Below the pieces are notes generated by a model. The model saw only the letters and a program-made list of their open reading frames with translations. It ran no database searches and was not told the DNA's origin. A program made the translations under genes and the position numbers. A DNA stretch of 64,000 bases from Anaerosphaera aminiphila DSM 21120 (lineage in GTDB: Bacteria > Bacillota > Clostridia > Tissierellales > Peptoniphilaceae): positions 1 to 64,000 of the forward strand of contig NZ_FQXI01000005.1 of the NCBI RefSeq assembly GCF_900129925.1. The letters are read 5' to 3'. The stretch's first letter is position 1. Each line of letters opens with the position of its first letter. Shown piece after piece: positions 1 through 9,335 of the stretch.

Positions 1-168
1 TTGGAGTCTATAGTCATGAATTCTTGTAGTAGGCTGTTTACAACAAGGACAAATACCTGTATTATTAGTAGACTTAATAGAAACTTCTATGGTTTCACTA
101 TTTTCTGTTATATTTGTTACAATAATATCTTTAATATTGAGAAGTTTTTGTATATAATTATCTTGCAC
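1..168 (-). CDS. ISL3-family transposase, N-terminal fragment cut by window edge
   Basis: Read on the minus strand, 56 codons run off the window start. They encode an N-terminus with a zinc-finger pair C-P-C-C followed by 'RIHDYRLQ', the pattern at the start of ISL3-family transposases (DNA binding before a DDE catalytic domain, which would lie outside the window). I chose GTG at 168 because AAAGGGTGA sits 5 bases upstream; another in-frame GTG at 177 lacks usable spacing. The gene points away from the ABC-F gene. Whether the element is intact cannot be judged here. The family call rests on the short N-terminal motif only. Confidence 0.72.
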   Translation of the reverse strand, partial: MQDNYIQKLLNIKDIIVTNITENSETIEVSIKSTNNTGICPCCKQPTTRIHDYRLQ

Positions 169-240
169 GTATTTCACCCTTTCTATTTGGTTTAGTCACT
201 TTATATGGTAAAGGATTTTTGGGATACGTGCATTCTTTTT

Positions 241-291
241 TTGCAAAAAAATAAATGTTGGAGTACTCACCCCAACATTTATTATAGAACC
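241..291 (-). mobile_element. Probable left terminal region of the ISL3-type element with hairpin
   Basis: Between the transposase start and the ABC-F terminator lies an 11-bp perfect inverted repeat (251-261 with 272-282, arm ATAAATGTTGG), followed on the minus strand by a run of seven T. Read inward from 291 the sequence starts GGTTCTATAATAAATGTTGG, which resembles the GG-TCT-type outer ends of ISL3 elements. I infer that the element end is near 287-291. The hairpin plus T-run could also stop outside transcription from entering the element. The matching right end is outside the window. Confidence 0.45.
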
Positions 292-327
292 TAAAAAAAC
301 GGTTCTAAATTTTATAAATTTAGAACC
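292..327 (-). terminator. Intrinsic terminator after the ABC-F gene
   Basis: An 11-bp perfect stem (301-311 with 317-327, arm GGTTCTAAATT) has a 5-base loop and, on the minus strand, is followed by GTTTTTTTAG. It lies 8 bases past the ABC-F stop codon. Confidence 0.85.
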
Positions 328-334
328 ATTTTAC

Positions 335-1810
335 TTACATATTTATAATTTTAGTTGCAATCTCTTCTCTAAAAAACATATCATGTTCTACAAATAACAT
401 AGTCGGTTTAAACTCCTCAATTAAATCCTCTATTTGCATACGAGAAAATATATCAATATAATTTAAAGGTTCATCCCAAATATAAATGTGAGCTTCTTCA
501 CATAAACTTGCAGCAATTAAAACTTTTTTCTTTTGACCACTTGAAAAATCTTCAATATTTTTTTCAAACTGTACTCTCTCAAAGTCCATTTTTCTTAAAA
601 TAGTTTTAAATAAACTCTCATCTATATCTTTCATTAAAGCATATTCCTGTAAGTTTCCCTTTAAACCAGAAGTGTCTTGTGAAACGTAAGATATTTTTAA
701 ATTTGATGCCACGTTAAACTGTCCAGTATATTTTATTTGCTCTCCTAAAATCATTTTTAAAATCGTAGTTTTTCCACTTCCATTGCTGCCATTTAATGCA
801 ACTCTATCTCCATTTTCAACTATAAAGGATATTGGTCCACACACCTTGTGCTCCCCATAAAAACACTCCACATCCGAAAATTCAATTAATCTATTTAAGT
901 GGTGTTTCAATGGATTTATTTTTAACTCATCATTTTGTTCAATATTTTTTAAAAGTTTAATCTTTTCCTCTAGAGCAGAATTTTGTCTCGTTTCTAAAGT
1001 CTTTGCCCTCTTCATCAGCTTAGCAGACTTATGTCCAACATAGCCCTTGTCAGGTTTATTGCCTGATACCTTTACTCCCTTTGACTTTTCAACTTTGTCC
1101 GACCATCTGGAGGTTCTATCTGCAGATTTTTTTAATCTGGAAATGTCTTTTTTTAAACCTTCATTTTTCTTTAGTTCATATTCATCTTGTCGCTTTTTAT
1201 TTTCCCACCATGTTGAAAATTTTCCACTTTGTACTTCTATATTTTCCCTATTTATTGAAAGTATATGGTCAACTGACTCATCTAAAAACTCTCTGTCATG
1301 AGATACTAAAATAAAACTCTTCTTTGTTTTTAAATAGTTAGATACTGTTTTTCTGGCAAGTGCATCTAAGTGATTTGTAGGTTCATCTATTAATAAGAAG
1401 TTGCCCTCTTTTAAAAATAGCGCTGCCAATAGAACTTTAGTCTGCTCTCCATTTGAAAGTGTTTCAAAGGGTCTGTATAAAACTTCTACGTCAATATCCA
1501 GTAGAGATAACTCCCTCATAAATTCCCAGTCTTCTGACTGGCTTGACATCTCACTTAGTATATTTAATGTCAGCTCGGATTTATTTTTTACTTCATAGGG
1601 AAAGTAATCAAATGTAACCGATGAATTGATTTGACCACTGTATTCATATTTTCCCAGTAGCAGATTAAAAAATGTAGTCTTTCCTCTACCATTTCTTCCA
1701 ATAAATCCCAATTTCCAATCGCTGTCTATTTGAAAACTCGCATTTTCAAAAATATTATCATAACTTCCATCATAAGAGAAAGTTAAGTTTGAAATTTGTA
1801 TTAAAGACAT
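335..1810 (-). CDS. lsa-like: Lsa-type ABC-F ribosomal protection protein
   Basis: A 491-residue soluble ATPase with two ABC domains and no membrane segments. The first half has Walker A 'GRNGRGKTT', signature 'LSNGEQ' and Walker B 'LLIDEPTNHLD'; a charged interdomain linker follows; the second half has 'GSNGSGKTT', 'FSSGQKKK' and 'IWDEPLNYID'. Length and the opening 'MSLIQISNLTFSYDG' fit the Lsa group, whose members displace lincosamides, streptogramin A and pleuromutilins from the ribosome. I start at 1810, where TAGGAGTGA precedes the ATG; an in-frame extension to 1855 exists but has no good ribosome-binding site. It has its own terminator, and an IS element lies downstream. The drug spectrum is inferred from the family. 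Confidence 0.88.
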   Translation of the reverse strand: MSLIQISNLTFSYDGSYDNIFENASFQIDSDWKLGFIGRNGRGKTTFFNLLLGKYEYSGQINSSVTFDYFPYEVKNKSELTLNILSEMSSQSEDWEFMRELSLLDIDVEVLYRPFETLSNGEQTKVLLAALFLKEGNFLLIDEPTNHLDALARKTVSNYLKTKKSFILVSHDREFLDESVDHILSINRENIEVQSGKFSTWWENKKRQDEYELKKNEGLKKDISRLKKSADRTSRWSDKVEKSKGVKVSGNKPDKGYVGHKSAKLMKRAKTLETRQNSALEEKIKLLKNIEQNDELKINPLKHHLNRLIEFSDVECFYGEHKVCGPISFIVENGDRVALNGSNGSGKTTILKMILGEQIKYTGQFNVASNLKISYVSQDTSGLKGNLQEYALMKDIDESLFKTILRKMDFERVQFEKNIEDFSSGQKKKVLIAASLCEEAHIYIWDEPLNYIDIFSRMQIEDLIEEFKPTMLFVEHDMFFREEIATKIINM

Positions 1811-1854
1811 AAAATCACTCCTAACAATATTATTTTTCATTACACACATTTTCA

Positions 1855-1878
1855 TTAGAAGTTAAAATTACATCCCAT
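1855..1878 (-). CDS. Possible 7-codon leader ORF before the ABC-F gene
   Basis: ATG GGA TGT AAT TTT AAC TTC TAA (MGCNFNF) follows AAAGGGTGT. Its stop overlaps (TAATG) an ATG that is in frame with the ABC-F gene 15 codons upstream of the proposed start. Short leader ORFs control several antibiotic-resistance ABC-F genes by ribosome stalling. Here only the arrangement is visible: no alternative hairpin pairing the ABC-F ribosome-binding site was found, and the spacing from GGG to ATG is tight. Low confidence. Confidence 0.25.
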   Translation of the reverse strand: MGCNFNF

Positions 1879-1921
1879 ACACCCTTTCTTTTTAATCTAT
1901 AAATATAATAACATATTTCAA

Positions 1922-1949
1922 TTAAAAAATAACCACTAAAAGTGGTTAT
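1922..1949 (-). terminator. Intrinsic terminator at the end of scfB
   Basis: A 9-bp perfect stem (1929-1937 with 1941-1949, arm ATAACCACT) with a 3-base loop, followed on the minus strand by TTTTTTAATT. It overlaps the scfB stop codon and separates scfB from the ABC-F gene. Confidence 0.8.
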
Positions 1950-3292
1950 TCATTTGCAAGTATTGAAATTGCACACTCTATTCTCTTCTTTTCCATTTCA
2001 CAGCCTACTTTATAGGGCTTTGTTATATCATTGTTTGAGTAGTAGGCATTTGCATGACAACCTCCGCTGCAGTAGTACCTTGCCCAACAGTTATAACACT
2101 CTTCTTTAGTATATACATTGGTGCCTTTAAACTCATCTCTTAAAGTAGTGTTTTTTACACCGTTATAGACGTCGCCTATTTTAAATTCTTCTTCTCCTAC
2201 AAACTGATGACATGGATAAAAATCTCCATCGGGAGTAACTGCCATATATTCAGAGCCTGCTCCACATCCAACAGTTCTTTTAATTATGCAAGGTCCTTGA
2301 GTTAAATCTATCATAAAGTGAAAAAATAAAAAGTCCTTATCTTCTTTCTTTATTTTTATATAGTCCTTGCTCATTTTTTCGTACTCGTCTAAAATTTCTT
2401 CTAAGTGCTCTTCTCTTATTGCATATTCTTCTCTCTCATCTGTTACAACAGGTTCAATAGAAGTCTTTTTAAATCCAAGTTTATAGTATTCTAATAAGTC
2501 TTCGGAAAAATCAAGATTTTTATTAGTAAATGTACCTCTAATATAGTAGTCTTTATCTCCTCTTTTATCTATTAGTTCTTTAAATTTTGGAACTATTAAA
2601 TCGTAAGAGCCCTTACCATTTGTAGTCGGTCTCATATAGTCATTTATCTCTTTTCTTCCATCAAGAGATAATACTACATTGTCCATATTTTCGTTTATAT
2701 AGTCGTTTATTTCATCATTTAACAAAACTCCATTTGTAGTTACTGTAAATCTAAAGTGCTTATTGTATTCTTTTTCTTTTGATCTTCCATAATCTACTAA
2801 TTTTTTTATTAAGTCAAAATTCATAAGTGGCTCTCCACCAAAAAAGTCCACTTCTAAATTTACTCTACTTCCAGAATTTTCCAGCAAGTAGTCCAAAGCT
2901 TTTTTTCCAACTTCTTCAGTCATTAAAAGTCTTTGACCGTGAAAATCTCCCTGTGATGCAAAACAGTATTCACATCGTAAATTACAGTCATGTGCAACGT
3001 GCAGACACATTGCCTTTACAATATTTTGAGGATTGTAAACAGGCTTTGAAAGTCTCTTGTCCTCTGTAAATAATAATTCTTCTTCTTTTAATTCTTTAAT
3101 TTCTGAAATAGCTTCTTCTATAGAGTCCACACTGTACTTACCAGAGTATTTTTCAACTAATTTTTCACTGCTGGAATTTAAATAGTCATCTACTAAGTCG
3201 TAGATTATTTCATCTACTACATGAACTGAACCGCTAGCTATATCTAAAATTATATATTTGTCATTTAAATAAAATTTATGAATATCTGACAT
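1946..3292 (-). CDS. scfB: SCIFF (ranthipeptide) radical-SAM maturase
   Basis: A 448-residue radical-SAM/SPASM enzyme that forms thioether cross-links between cysteines and other residues in the SCIFF peptide. An N-terminal peptide-recognition-like region (about 1-95) is followed by the cluster motif C103-x3-C107-x2-C110 and 'FFGGEPLMNFDLI'. Near the C-terminus are SPASM cysteines for auxiliary Fe-S clusters, including 'CYNCWARYYCSGGCHANA'. The gene lies 51 bases downstream of its substrate gene (3344-3490), as in most Clostridia. Start ATG at 3292 has TGGGAG upstream. Only the enzyme and precursor are visible; export and biological role of the product are not shown by this locus. Confidence 0.95.
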   Translation of the reverse strand: MSDIHKFYLNDKYIILDIASGSVHVVDEIIYDLVDDYLNSSSEKLVEKYSGKYSVDSIEEAISEIKELKEEELLFTEDKRLSKPVYNPQNIVKAMCLHVAHDCNLRCEYCFASQGDFHGQRLLMTEEVGKKALDYLLENSGSRVNLEVDFFGGEPLMNFDLIKKLVDYGRSKEKEYNKHFRFTVTTNGVLLNDEINDYINENMDNVVLSLDGRKEINDYMRPTTNGKGSYDLIVPKFKELIDKRGDKDYYIRGTFTNKNLDFSEDLLEYYKLGFKKTSIEPVVTDEREEYAIREEHLEEILDEYEKMSKDYIKIKKEDKDFLFFHFMIDLTQGPCIIKRTVGCGAGSEYMAVTPDGDFYPCHQFVGEEEFKIGDVYNGVKNTTLRDEFKGTNVYTKEECYNCWARYYCSGGCHANAYYSNNDITKPYKVGCEMEKKRIECAISILANE

Positions 3293-3310
3293 CTTTAAAA
3301 TCTCCCATTA

Positions 3311-3343
3311 ACAAAAATAAAAGGGTGGATAACACCAACCCTC
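3311..3343 (-). terminator. Hairpin between scfA and scfB, likely partial terminator
   Basis: On the minus strand AGGGTTGG pairs, with one bulge, to CCACCCT, followed by TTTTATTTTTG. It begins one base after the scfA stop and ends about 20 bases before scfB. Such a leaky terminator would give more peptide than enzyme; that role is inferred. Confidence 0.6.
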
Positions 3344-3490
3344 TTACTTACTATTATTTTCACATTTTTGATTTCCAACTGTGCAAGATGTTTTGCAAGC
3401 TGATTGACAGGAAGTTTGACACTCTCCACAACCGCCTTTTGCATAAGTATCTTTTAATCTCTTATTTGTAAGAGTTCTTATATGTTTCAT
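3344..3490 (-). CDS. scfA: SCIFF ranthipeptide precursor (six cysteines in forty-five residues)
   Basis: A 48-codon gene. The leader-like N-terminus 'MKHIRTLTNKRLKDTYAKG' is followed by a core with six cysteines spaced C-x2-C-x3-C-x3-C-x3-C-x6-C ('CGECQTSCQSACKTSC', then one more near the C-terminus). This is the SCIFF family, the most conserved ribosomal peptide of Clostridia and the substrate of the adjacent radical-SAM maturase, giving a thioether-cross-linked ranthipeptide. Start ATG at 3490 is preceded by GGGGTAGAACTT, and yajC ends 13 bases upstream, so it is probably cotranscribed with queA-tgt-yajC. Family members have been linked to population-level signalling in some clostridia; here function is inferred. 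Confidence 0.95.
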   Translation of the reverse strand: MKHIRTLTNKRLKDTYAKGGCGECQTSCQSACKTSCTVGNQKCENNSK

Positions 3491-3503
3491 AAGTTCTACC
3501 CCC

Positions 3504-3791
3504 TTAAGCTTTTAAATCTTCTGTTTTGTTAACTACGGCATTAATGCCCCACTTCATTATATCAATTCTAGATTTTTCACCAGAAGTTTCTAAACATACA
3601 TAATCATCTTTAACTATTACTATTTTACCCATAATTCCACCAATTGTTATAATGTTGTCTCCAACTTTTAAATTGGCAATCATTTCTTTCATTTGAGCAT
3701 CTTTTTTCTTTTGTGGCCTAATCATCATAAAGTACATTATTACAAATAATATTATAATGGGCACAAAACTAGCTAGTGCATTTGCATTCAT
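3504..3791 (-). CDS. yajC: Preprotein translocase subunit YajC
   Basis: A 95-residue inner-membrane protein. One membrane helix at about residues 7-23 ('FVPIIILFVIMYFMM') is followed by the family signature 'IRPQKKK' and a small cytoplasmic domain ('MKEMIANLKVGDNIITIGG'). YajC associates with SecDF and SecYEG and assists protein export. It is placed between tgt and the SCIFF peptide gene, matching the common queA-tgt-yajC order, but secD and secF do not follow as they often do; the ranthipeptide pair sits there instead. Confidence 0.95.
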   Translation of the reverse strand: MNANALASFVPIIILFVIMYFMMIRPQKKKDAQMKEMIANLKVGDNIITIGGIMGKIVIVKDDYVCLETSGEKSRIDIMKWGINAVVNKTEDLKA

Positions 3792-3806
3792 AAAACCTCT
3801 CCTTTC

Positions 3807-4937
<1,131 letters not shown>

Positions 4938-4964
4938 TTATTCTATAAAATACAATACTGCCAT

Positions 4965-4994
4965 ATTATATCCCTCACAATATGAAAAACGCAA
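4965..4994 (-). promoter_or_regulatory. Putative tgt promoter overlapping the queA terminator stem
   Basis: TTGCGT (4989-4994), an 18-base spacer and a perfect TATAAT (4965-4970) read toward tgt. The -35 bases form part of the outer strand of the terminator-like stem that ends queA. Confidence 0.5.
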
Positions 4995-5021
4995 TGTTTT
5001 TTCAATATAAAAACATAGCGT
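4984..5021 (-). terminator. Terminator-like hairpin at the 3' end of queA
   Basis: A 13-bp stem with one mismatch (4989-5001 with 5009-5021, arm ACGCTATGTTTTT on the minus strand) is followed by TTTTTC. It includes the last codons and the stop of queA. Confidence 0.55.
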
Positions 5022-6027
5022 CTCCAAAACTAAAAAATCTATATTTTTCATCAACTGCCACTTTATAGGCATTTAAGATAATATCTTTAGATGAAAAAGC
5101 TGAAACCAACATTAAAAGTGTTGACTCAGGTAAGTGAAAATTTGTAATCAGTGCATCTACGCACTTAAATTTGTATCCCGGATAGATAAAGATATCAGTC
5201 CAACCACTTGACTCTTTTACAAATCCGTCTTCATCAGAGGCTGTTTCCAGTGTTCTCACTGATGTAGTTCCCACAGACACAATTCTTCTATTTTCACTTT
5301 TAGCTCTATTTATTTTTTCTGCCACTTCTTCACTAATTACATAAAACTCCGAGTGCATATTGTGATTTTTTACATCATCTACTTTTACAGGTCTAAATGT
5401 TCCAAGTCCAACGTGTAAAGTAATATATAAAATTTCCACACCTTTTTCTTCAAGCTTTTCTAAAAGCTCCAATGTAAAATGAAGCCCCGCTGTAGGTGCT
5501 GCTGCTGAACCTTCAACTTTTGAATATACAGTTTGGTACCTCTCTTTGTCTTCTAACTTTTCTGTTATATATGGAGGAAGTGGCATTTCTCCAAGTTCAT
5601 CTAATATTTCTTCAAAGATACCATCATATTTAAACTCTATAAATCTATTTCCGTCTTCAGCTATATCTATTACTTCAGCTTTTAACTTATCTGAAAAAAA
5701 TATTTTCGTACCTATCTTCACCTTTTTACCTGGTTTACATAGACACTCCCACACATCTCCGCCATTAAGTCTCTTTAATAGTAAAAATTCTATGTGCTCT
5801 TCTTTTCCCTCTCTACTGCCATGTATTCTAGCCGGTAAAACTCTAGTGTCATTTAAAACCAAAACGTCACCTTTATTTAAATGGTCATATATATCATAAA
5901 AGTGTTCATGTTTAATTTCTCCCGTTTTTTTATTTAAAAGTAGTAGTCTTGAATTTGATCTCTTTTCTAAGGGATGTTGTGCTATTAGCTCCTTAGGTAG
6001 ATCATAGTTAAAATCACTTGTCTTCAT
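5002..6027 (-). CDS. queA: S-adenosylmethionine:tRNA ribosyltransferase-isomerase
   Basis: A 341-residue enzyme of queuosine synthesis that transfers and rearranges the ribosyl part of S-adenosylmethionine onto preQ1 in tRNA to give epoxyqueuosine. It has the family N-terminus '[14 protein letters not shown]'-like ('[18 protein letters not shown]'), '[17 protein letters not shown]', '[10 protein letters not shown]' and C-terminal '[18 protein letters not shown]'. The length is typical. It precedes tgt, the enzyme that inserts preQ1. The early steps of preQ1 synthesis are not in this window, so the cell may import precursor or carry them elsewhere. Confidence 0.96.
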   Translation of the reverse strand: MKTSDFNYDLPKELIAQHPLEKRSNSRLLLLNKKTGEIKHEHFYDIYDHLNKGDVLVLNDTRVLPARIHGSREGKEEHIEFLLLKRLNGGDVWECLCKPGKKVKIGTKIFFSDKLKAEVIDIAEDGNRFIEFKYDGIFEEILDELGEMPLPPYITEKLEDKERYQTVYSKVEGSAAAPTAGLHFTLELLEKLEEKGVEILYITLHVGLGTFRPVKVDDVKNHNMHSEFYVISEEVAEKINRAKSENRRIVSVGTTSVRTLETASDEDGFVKESSGWTDIFIYPGYKFKCVDALITNFHLPESTLLMLVSAFSSKDIILNAYKVAVDEKYRFFSFGDAMFLY

Positions 6028-6046
6028 CTAAAATGTCCCTTCTAAT

Positions 6047-7180
6047 TTACTTATTTAAAATTACTCCCGGGAAGTAAAATCCAATTATTTCATTGGCACT
6101 TTTTCCCGTTTTTGCCATTTCCACAGCGCCAAGTTGACTCATGCCAACGCCATGCCCAAATCCCTTTCCATTAAATACAATACCCTTTTCAGTAGCTGAG
6201 ATTGTAAATAGTGTACTTTTTAATTTCATATTTCCAAATATATTTCTAAACTGACTTCCTGTAACAGTTTCAGTTTTATCAGTTCCAATTATATCTATGT
6301 TCTTAACTCTTCCTGAACTGTCCACTTCTGCAATGTTAAAGTTTAAAAAGTCTCCAACGTCTTTTCCACTGGCTTTTAATGCCTTATTTATTTCATCTGA
6401 ACCAAACTCACACTCCCAAGTATAATTACTTGAATATGGGTCCTCTATTGCCTTTAAATAGGATATACTATCTCCCATCCACACTTCATTTGCATTTGCA
6501 GTAGTTCCACCTGAAGATGCACCATAAATAGTATTTGCAACTTTTCCATCATATGTGGCATAAATTCCCTTAGTCTCGTCTACAGCTTTATTTGAGTTTT
6601 CACTTTCTATAGTCTTTCCCTCATATGCCTGACAATTAGTAGTGTCATCAAGATTATATCCAAGTTTTGAATACTTATTTATATTATTTAGCGCAAATCC
6701 TCTTGAACAGATTGCTTGAGCTTTCAATGCCTCTATTGGATAACTAGGTGACAATTCTCTCGGTACAACTCCCTTTAAGTAGCTTTCTAATTCAACAGAA
6801 TTTATTACATATAGTTTATTTTCTATTACTCTAAAAGAAATATATCCTCTATATTCATTTTTAACTTTTAAAAATCCATCTGTTCCTATAAGCATACTTC
6901 CATCTTGAGGAAAATCTGTAGAATAAGTTTGAGAATCACTTTTTACTTCAATTTTATTGTCTTTTAATGTAGCAGTTACTGACTTTGTATTTAAATCTAG
7001 AACTTTATTATAGTCTGCATCAACTAAGTATAAATTTTCAGATGAAGTAATTGTAAGCACTTCGTTTTCAGAATAAGTCTTTCCAATTTTAACATCTAAA
7101 TACGTCTCTTCTTGTGCGTAATTATTTGTTGGAAACAAAAAAATTACCAATAATAAAACCAACATCGAAATTTTTTTCAT
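6047..7180 (-). CDS. SpoIID/LytB-domain cell-wall protein
   Basis: A 377-residue exported protein with a signal peptide (about 1-22, cleaved near 'NNYA-QEE'). The SpoIID/LytB domain shows '[19 protein letters not shown]', 'CQAYEG', '[15 protein letters not shown]' and the C-terminal '[15 protein letters not shown]'. In spore formers SpoIID is a lytic transglycosylase that trims peptidoglycan during engulfment; in non-sporulating relatives LytB-type proteins act in wall remodelling. No other sporulation genes are nearby, so a vegetative role is more likely. Its start overlaps the ruvB stop by 4 bases, indicating translational coupling. Confidence 0.9.
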   Translation of the reverse strand: MKKISMLVLLLVIFLFPTNNYAQEETYLDVKIGKTYSENEVLTITSSENLYLVDADYNKVLDLNTKSVTATLKDNKIEVKSDSQTYSTDFPQDGSMLIGTDGFLKVKNEYRGYISFRVIENKLYVINSVELESYLKGVVPRELSPSYPIEALKAQAICSRGFALNNINKYSKLGYNLDDTTNCQAYEGKTIESENSNKAVDETKGIYATYDGKVANTIYGASSGGTTANANEVWMGDSISYLKAIEDPYSSNYTWECEFGSDEINKALKASGKDVGDFLNFNIAEVDSSGRVKNIDIIGTDKTETVTGSQFRNIFGNMKLKSTLFTISATEKGIVFNGKGFGHGVGMSQLGAVEMAKTGKSANEIIGFYFPGVILNK

Positions 7181-8196
7181 AAAAAACTCTCCTGTTCTTT
7201 GTATTCTATGCCAAAGTGATCGTAAGCAGCCTTTGTGGCAATACGCCCTCTGGAAGTTCTATTTAAAAATCCTATTTGCATTAAATAAGGTTCATATACA
7301 TCTTCTATAGTTATTCTCTCTTCACCTACAGAAGCAGCTATGGCGTCAATTCCAACAGGTCTACCTGAAAAATTTTCTATCATTGTCAAAATAATTCTTC
7401 TATCTAAATTATCTAAGCCTAGTTTGTCTATTTCAAGTAAGTTTAATCCGTTTATGGCAACTTTTTTTGTAATAACTCCATTTTCTCGCACTTCTGCATA
7501 GTCTCTAACTCTCTTTAAAAGTCTATTTGCAATTCTTGGAGTTCCTCTTGAACGCCTTGCAATTTCCAGTGCCCCATCTCTTTCTATTCCTATATTTAAT
7601 ATACTGGCTGATCTGGTTATAATTTCTGTTAAACTTTTAATATCATATAGTTCTAAATTTAGCATTACTCCAAATCTATCTCTTAGAGGAGATGTAAGCT
7701 GACCGGATCTTGTAGTAGCACCAATCAACGTAAACTTTTCAAGGTCAAGTCTTATAGATCTTGCAGATGGTCCCTTTCCAATTATTATGTCAAGTGCATA
7801 GTCCTCCATTGCAGGATATAGAACTTCTTCTACTGATCTATTTATTCTGTGAATTTCATCAATAAACAAGACATCATCTTCATTTAAATTTGACAATATA
7901 CTTGCCAAATCACCTGGTCTCTCTATTGCAGGTCCACTGGTAACTTTTACATTTACTCCCATTTCATTGGCTATAATATAGCTAAGAGTAGTTTTTCCAA
8001 GTCCAGGTGGTCCGTTTAATAAGCAATGATCTAGCGGTTCATGTCTGTTTTTTGCCGCCTCTATAAATATTTTTAACTTTTCTACTATTTTTTCTTGTCC
8101 TACATATTCGCTTAACCATTTAGGCCTTAAACTATTATTGTCCATAGACTGATCAAGTGAGGTTAAGCTAGGCTCTACAATTCTTTCATCTTCCAA
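7177..8196 (-). CDS. ruvB: Holliday junction branch-migration ATPase RuvB
   Basis: A 339-residue AAA+ helicase that forms hexameric rings on either side of a RuvA-bound Holliday junction and drives branch migration. Visible are Walker A 'GPPGLGKTT', Walker B 'LFIDEIHR', sensor '[18 protein letters not shown]' and a C-terminal winged-helix region with '[15 protein letters not shown]'. Five bases separate it from ruvA, so the complete ruvCAB set forms one transcription unit with the SpoIID-like gene downstream. Confidence 0.97.
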   Translation of the reverse strand: MEDERIVEPSLTSLDQSMDNNSLRPKWLSEYVGQEKIVEKLKIFIEAAKNRHEPLDHCLLNGPPGLGKTTLSYIIANEMGVNVKVTSGPAIERPGDLASILSNLNEDDVLFIDEIHRINRSVEEVLYPAMEDYALDIIIGKGPSARSIRLDLEKFTLIGATTRSGQLTSPLRDRFGVMLNLELYDIKSLTEIITRSASILNIGIERDGALEIARRSRGTPRIANRLLKRVRDYAEVRENGVITKKVAINGLNLLEIDKLGLDNLDRRIILTMIENFSGRPVGIDAIAASVGEERITIEDVYEPYLMQIGFLNRTSRGRIATKAAYDHFGIEYKEQESFL

Positions 8197-8201
8197 AAAA
8201 A

Positions 8202-8798
8202 TTACCTCCCAAGATTCTTCAACGCTTCTTTTATCACTTTTGAAATCTCAAGATTTTCATCTACTCCAGATAGAGCTTTTTTAGCTTCGTATTTATTGTA
8301 TCCCAAACTCATTAGCGCTTCAACAGCCGGAGATGTGTCTAAATCTTTTTCTCTATTAACAGTACTCTCTTCAATTTCTATTTGTGAATCAAATGAATAT
8401 TTTAAAATCTTATCTTTAAGTTCTAAAATTATCCTCTCTCCCGTCTTTTTACCTACTCCGGGAGCAGTAGTTAGGAGTTTATAATTTTCCTCCATTATTG
8501 CTTTTCTAATTTCCGAATTTGTAAGCGCAGATAGAATTCCCAATCCTACCTTTGGACCTATACCACTTACAGTGGTTAAAAGTTCAAATAGTATTCTGGA
8601 GTCTCTATGGATAAACCCATAAAGCGACAAGTCATCCTCTCTGACAACCATCTTTGTTAAAACTTTTACTTCTTCAGAAATTTCCAATTCCTCAATTTCT
8701 TTTGAGGACATGCTAATTTTATATCCAATACTTCCGTTGTCTATTACTATATAATTATCTGAAATATAATTTACTATTCCATAAATAAAATCTATCAT
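8202..8798 (-). CDS. ruvA: Holliday junction-binding protein RuvA
   Basis: A 198-residue protein that binds four-way junctions as a tetramer and loads RuvB. An N-terminal OB fold (about 1-63) is followed by two helix-hairpin-helix motifs, '[17 protein letters not shown]' and '[20 protein letters not shown]', and a flexible linker leading to a small C-terminal RuvB-contact domain ('[18 protein letters not shown]'). The start sits one base after the ruvC stop. Confidence 0.97.
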   Translation of the reverse strand: MIDFIYGIVNYISDNYIVIDNGSIGYKISMSSKEIEELEISEEVKVLTKMVVREDDLSLYGFIHRDSRILFELLTTVSGIGPKVGLGILSALTNSEIRKAIMEENYKLLTTAPGVGKKTGERIILELKDKILKYSFDSQIEIEESTVNREKDLDTSPAVEALMSLGYNKYEAKKALSGVDENLEISKVIKEALKNLGR

Positions 8799-8799
8799 A

Positions 8800-9294
8800 T
8801 CACTTCATCCTAAATTGTTCTTTAAATTTAATACTTGATCCATGAGTAATAGCAACTGCTAAAGCATCTGCAACATCATCAGGTTTAGGTATTTCCTTTA
8901 AGTTAAGTATTATCTTCACCATTTCTTGAACTTGTCTCTTTTCAGCCCTACCATAGCCTACAACGGCTTGTTTTATCTGTAGGGGCGTGTACTCAAAAAG
9001 TTCTTTGTTATTTATTTTTGCGCAGAGCACTTCCACTCCTCTAGCATGAGATACAGTAATTGCCGTTTTTACATTTTTATTAAAAAACAACTCTTCAAAA
9101 GCCACATCATCGGGCTTATACTTTTCTATTAGCCTATTTAAATCTCTATATATTTTTTCCAACCTCATTGGAAATTCCATTTTGGAATCAGTTAATATTG
9201 CTCCATAGTCTAACACTCTGTACTTATTTCCAATTAACTCTATAAATCCATACCCAACTATTGCAAGTCCAGGGTCAATTCCCAATATAATCAT
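8800..9294 (-). CDS. ruvC: Crossover junction endodeoxyribonuclease RuvC
   Basis: A 164-residue Holliday-junction resolvase that makes paired nicks after branch migration by RuvAB. The acidic catalytic set is visible: Asp7 in '[12 protein letters not shown]', Glu in 'FEELFFNKN' and the C-terminal pair in '[15 protein letters not shown]'. Start ATG at 9294 has AGAGGG upstream. It is the first gene of ruvC-ruvA-ruvB, but a terminator-like hairpin lies about 13 bases before it, leaving no room for a separate promoter. Confidence 0.96.
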   Translation of the reverse strand: MIILGIDPGLAIVGYGFIELIGNKYRVLDYGAILTDSKMEFPMRLEKIYRDLNRLIEKYKPDDVAFEELFFNKNVKTAITVSHARGVEVLCAKINNKELFEYTPLQIKQAVVGYGRAEKRQVQEMVKIILNLKEIPKPDDVADALAVAITHGSSIKFKEQFRMK

Positions 9295-9306
9295 AATCCC
9301 TCTTTT

Positions 9307-9335
9307 AAAAAAAACTAAGATATAATCTTAGTTTT
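9307..9335 (-). terminator. Intrinsic terminator-like hairpin just upstream of ruvC
   Basis: An 11-bp perfect stem (9311-9321 with 9325-9335, arm AAAACTAAGAT), a 3-base loop, then a run of T on the minus strand. It overlaps the stop of the preceding gene and ends about a dozen bases before ruvC. Confidence 0.8.

Noticed and set aside
1-195. Plus-strand open frame of 64 codons at the window start
   Set aside because: It is the antisense of the ISL3 transposase start; the minus frame has the zinc-finger motif and a ribosome-binding site.
1811-1855. Extended N-terminus of the Lsa-like protein
   Set aside because: Family members begin at MSLIQ-like residues, and the only good ribosome-binding site precedes the shorter start.
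6047-7180. Evidence of sporulation from the SpoIID-like gene
   Set aside because: LytB-type relatives occur in non-spore formers, and no other sporulation gene is present in the window.
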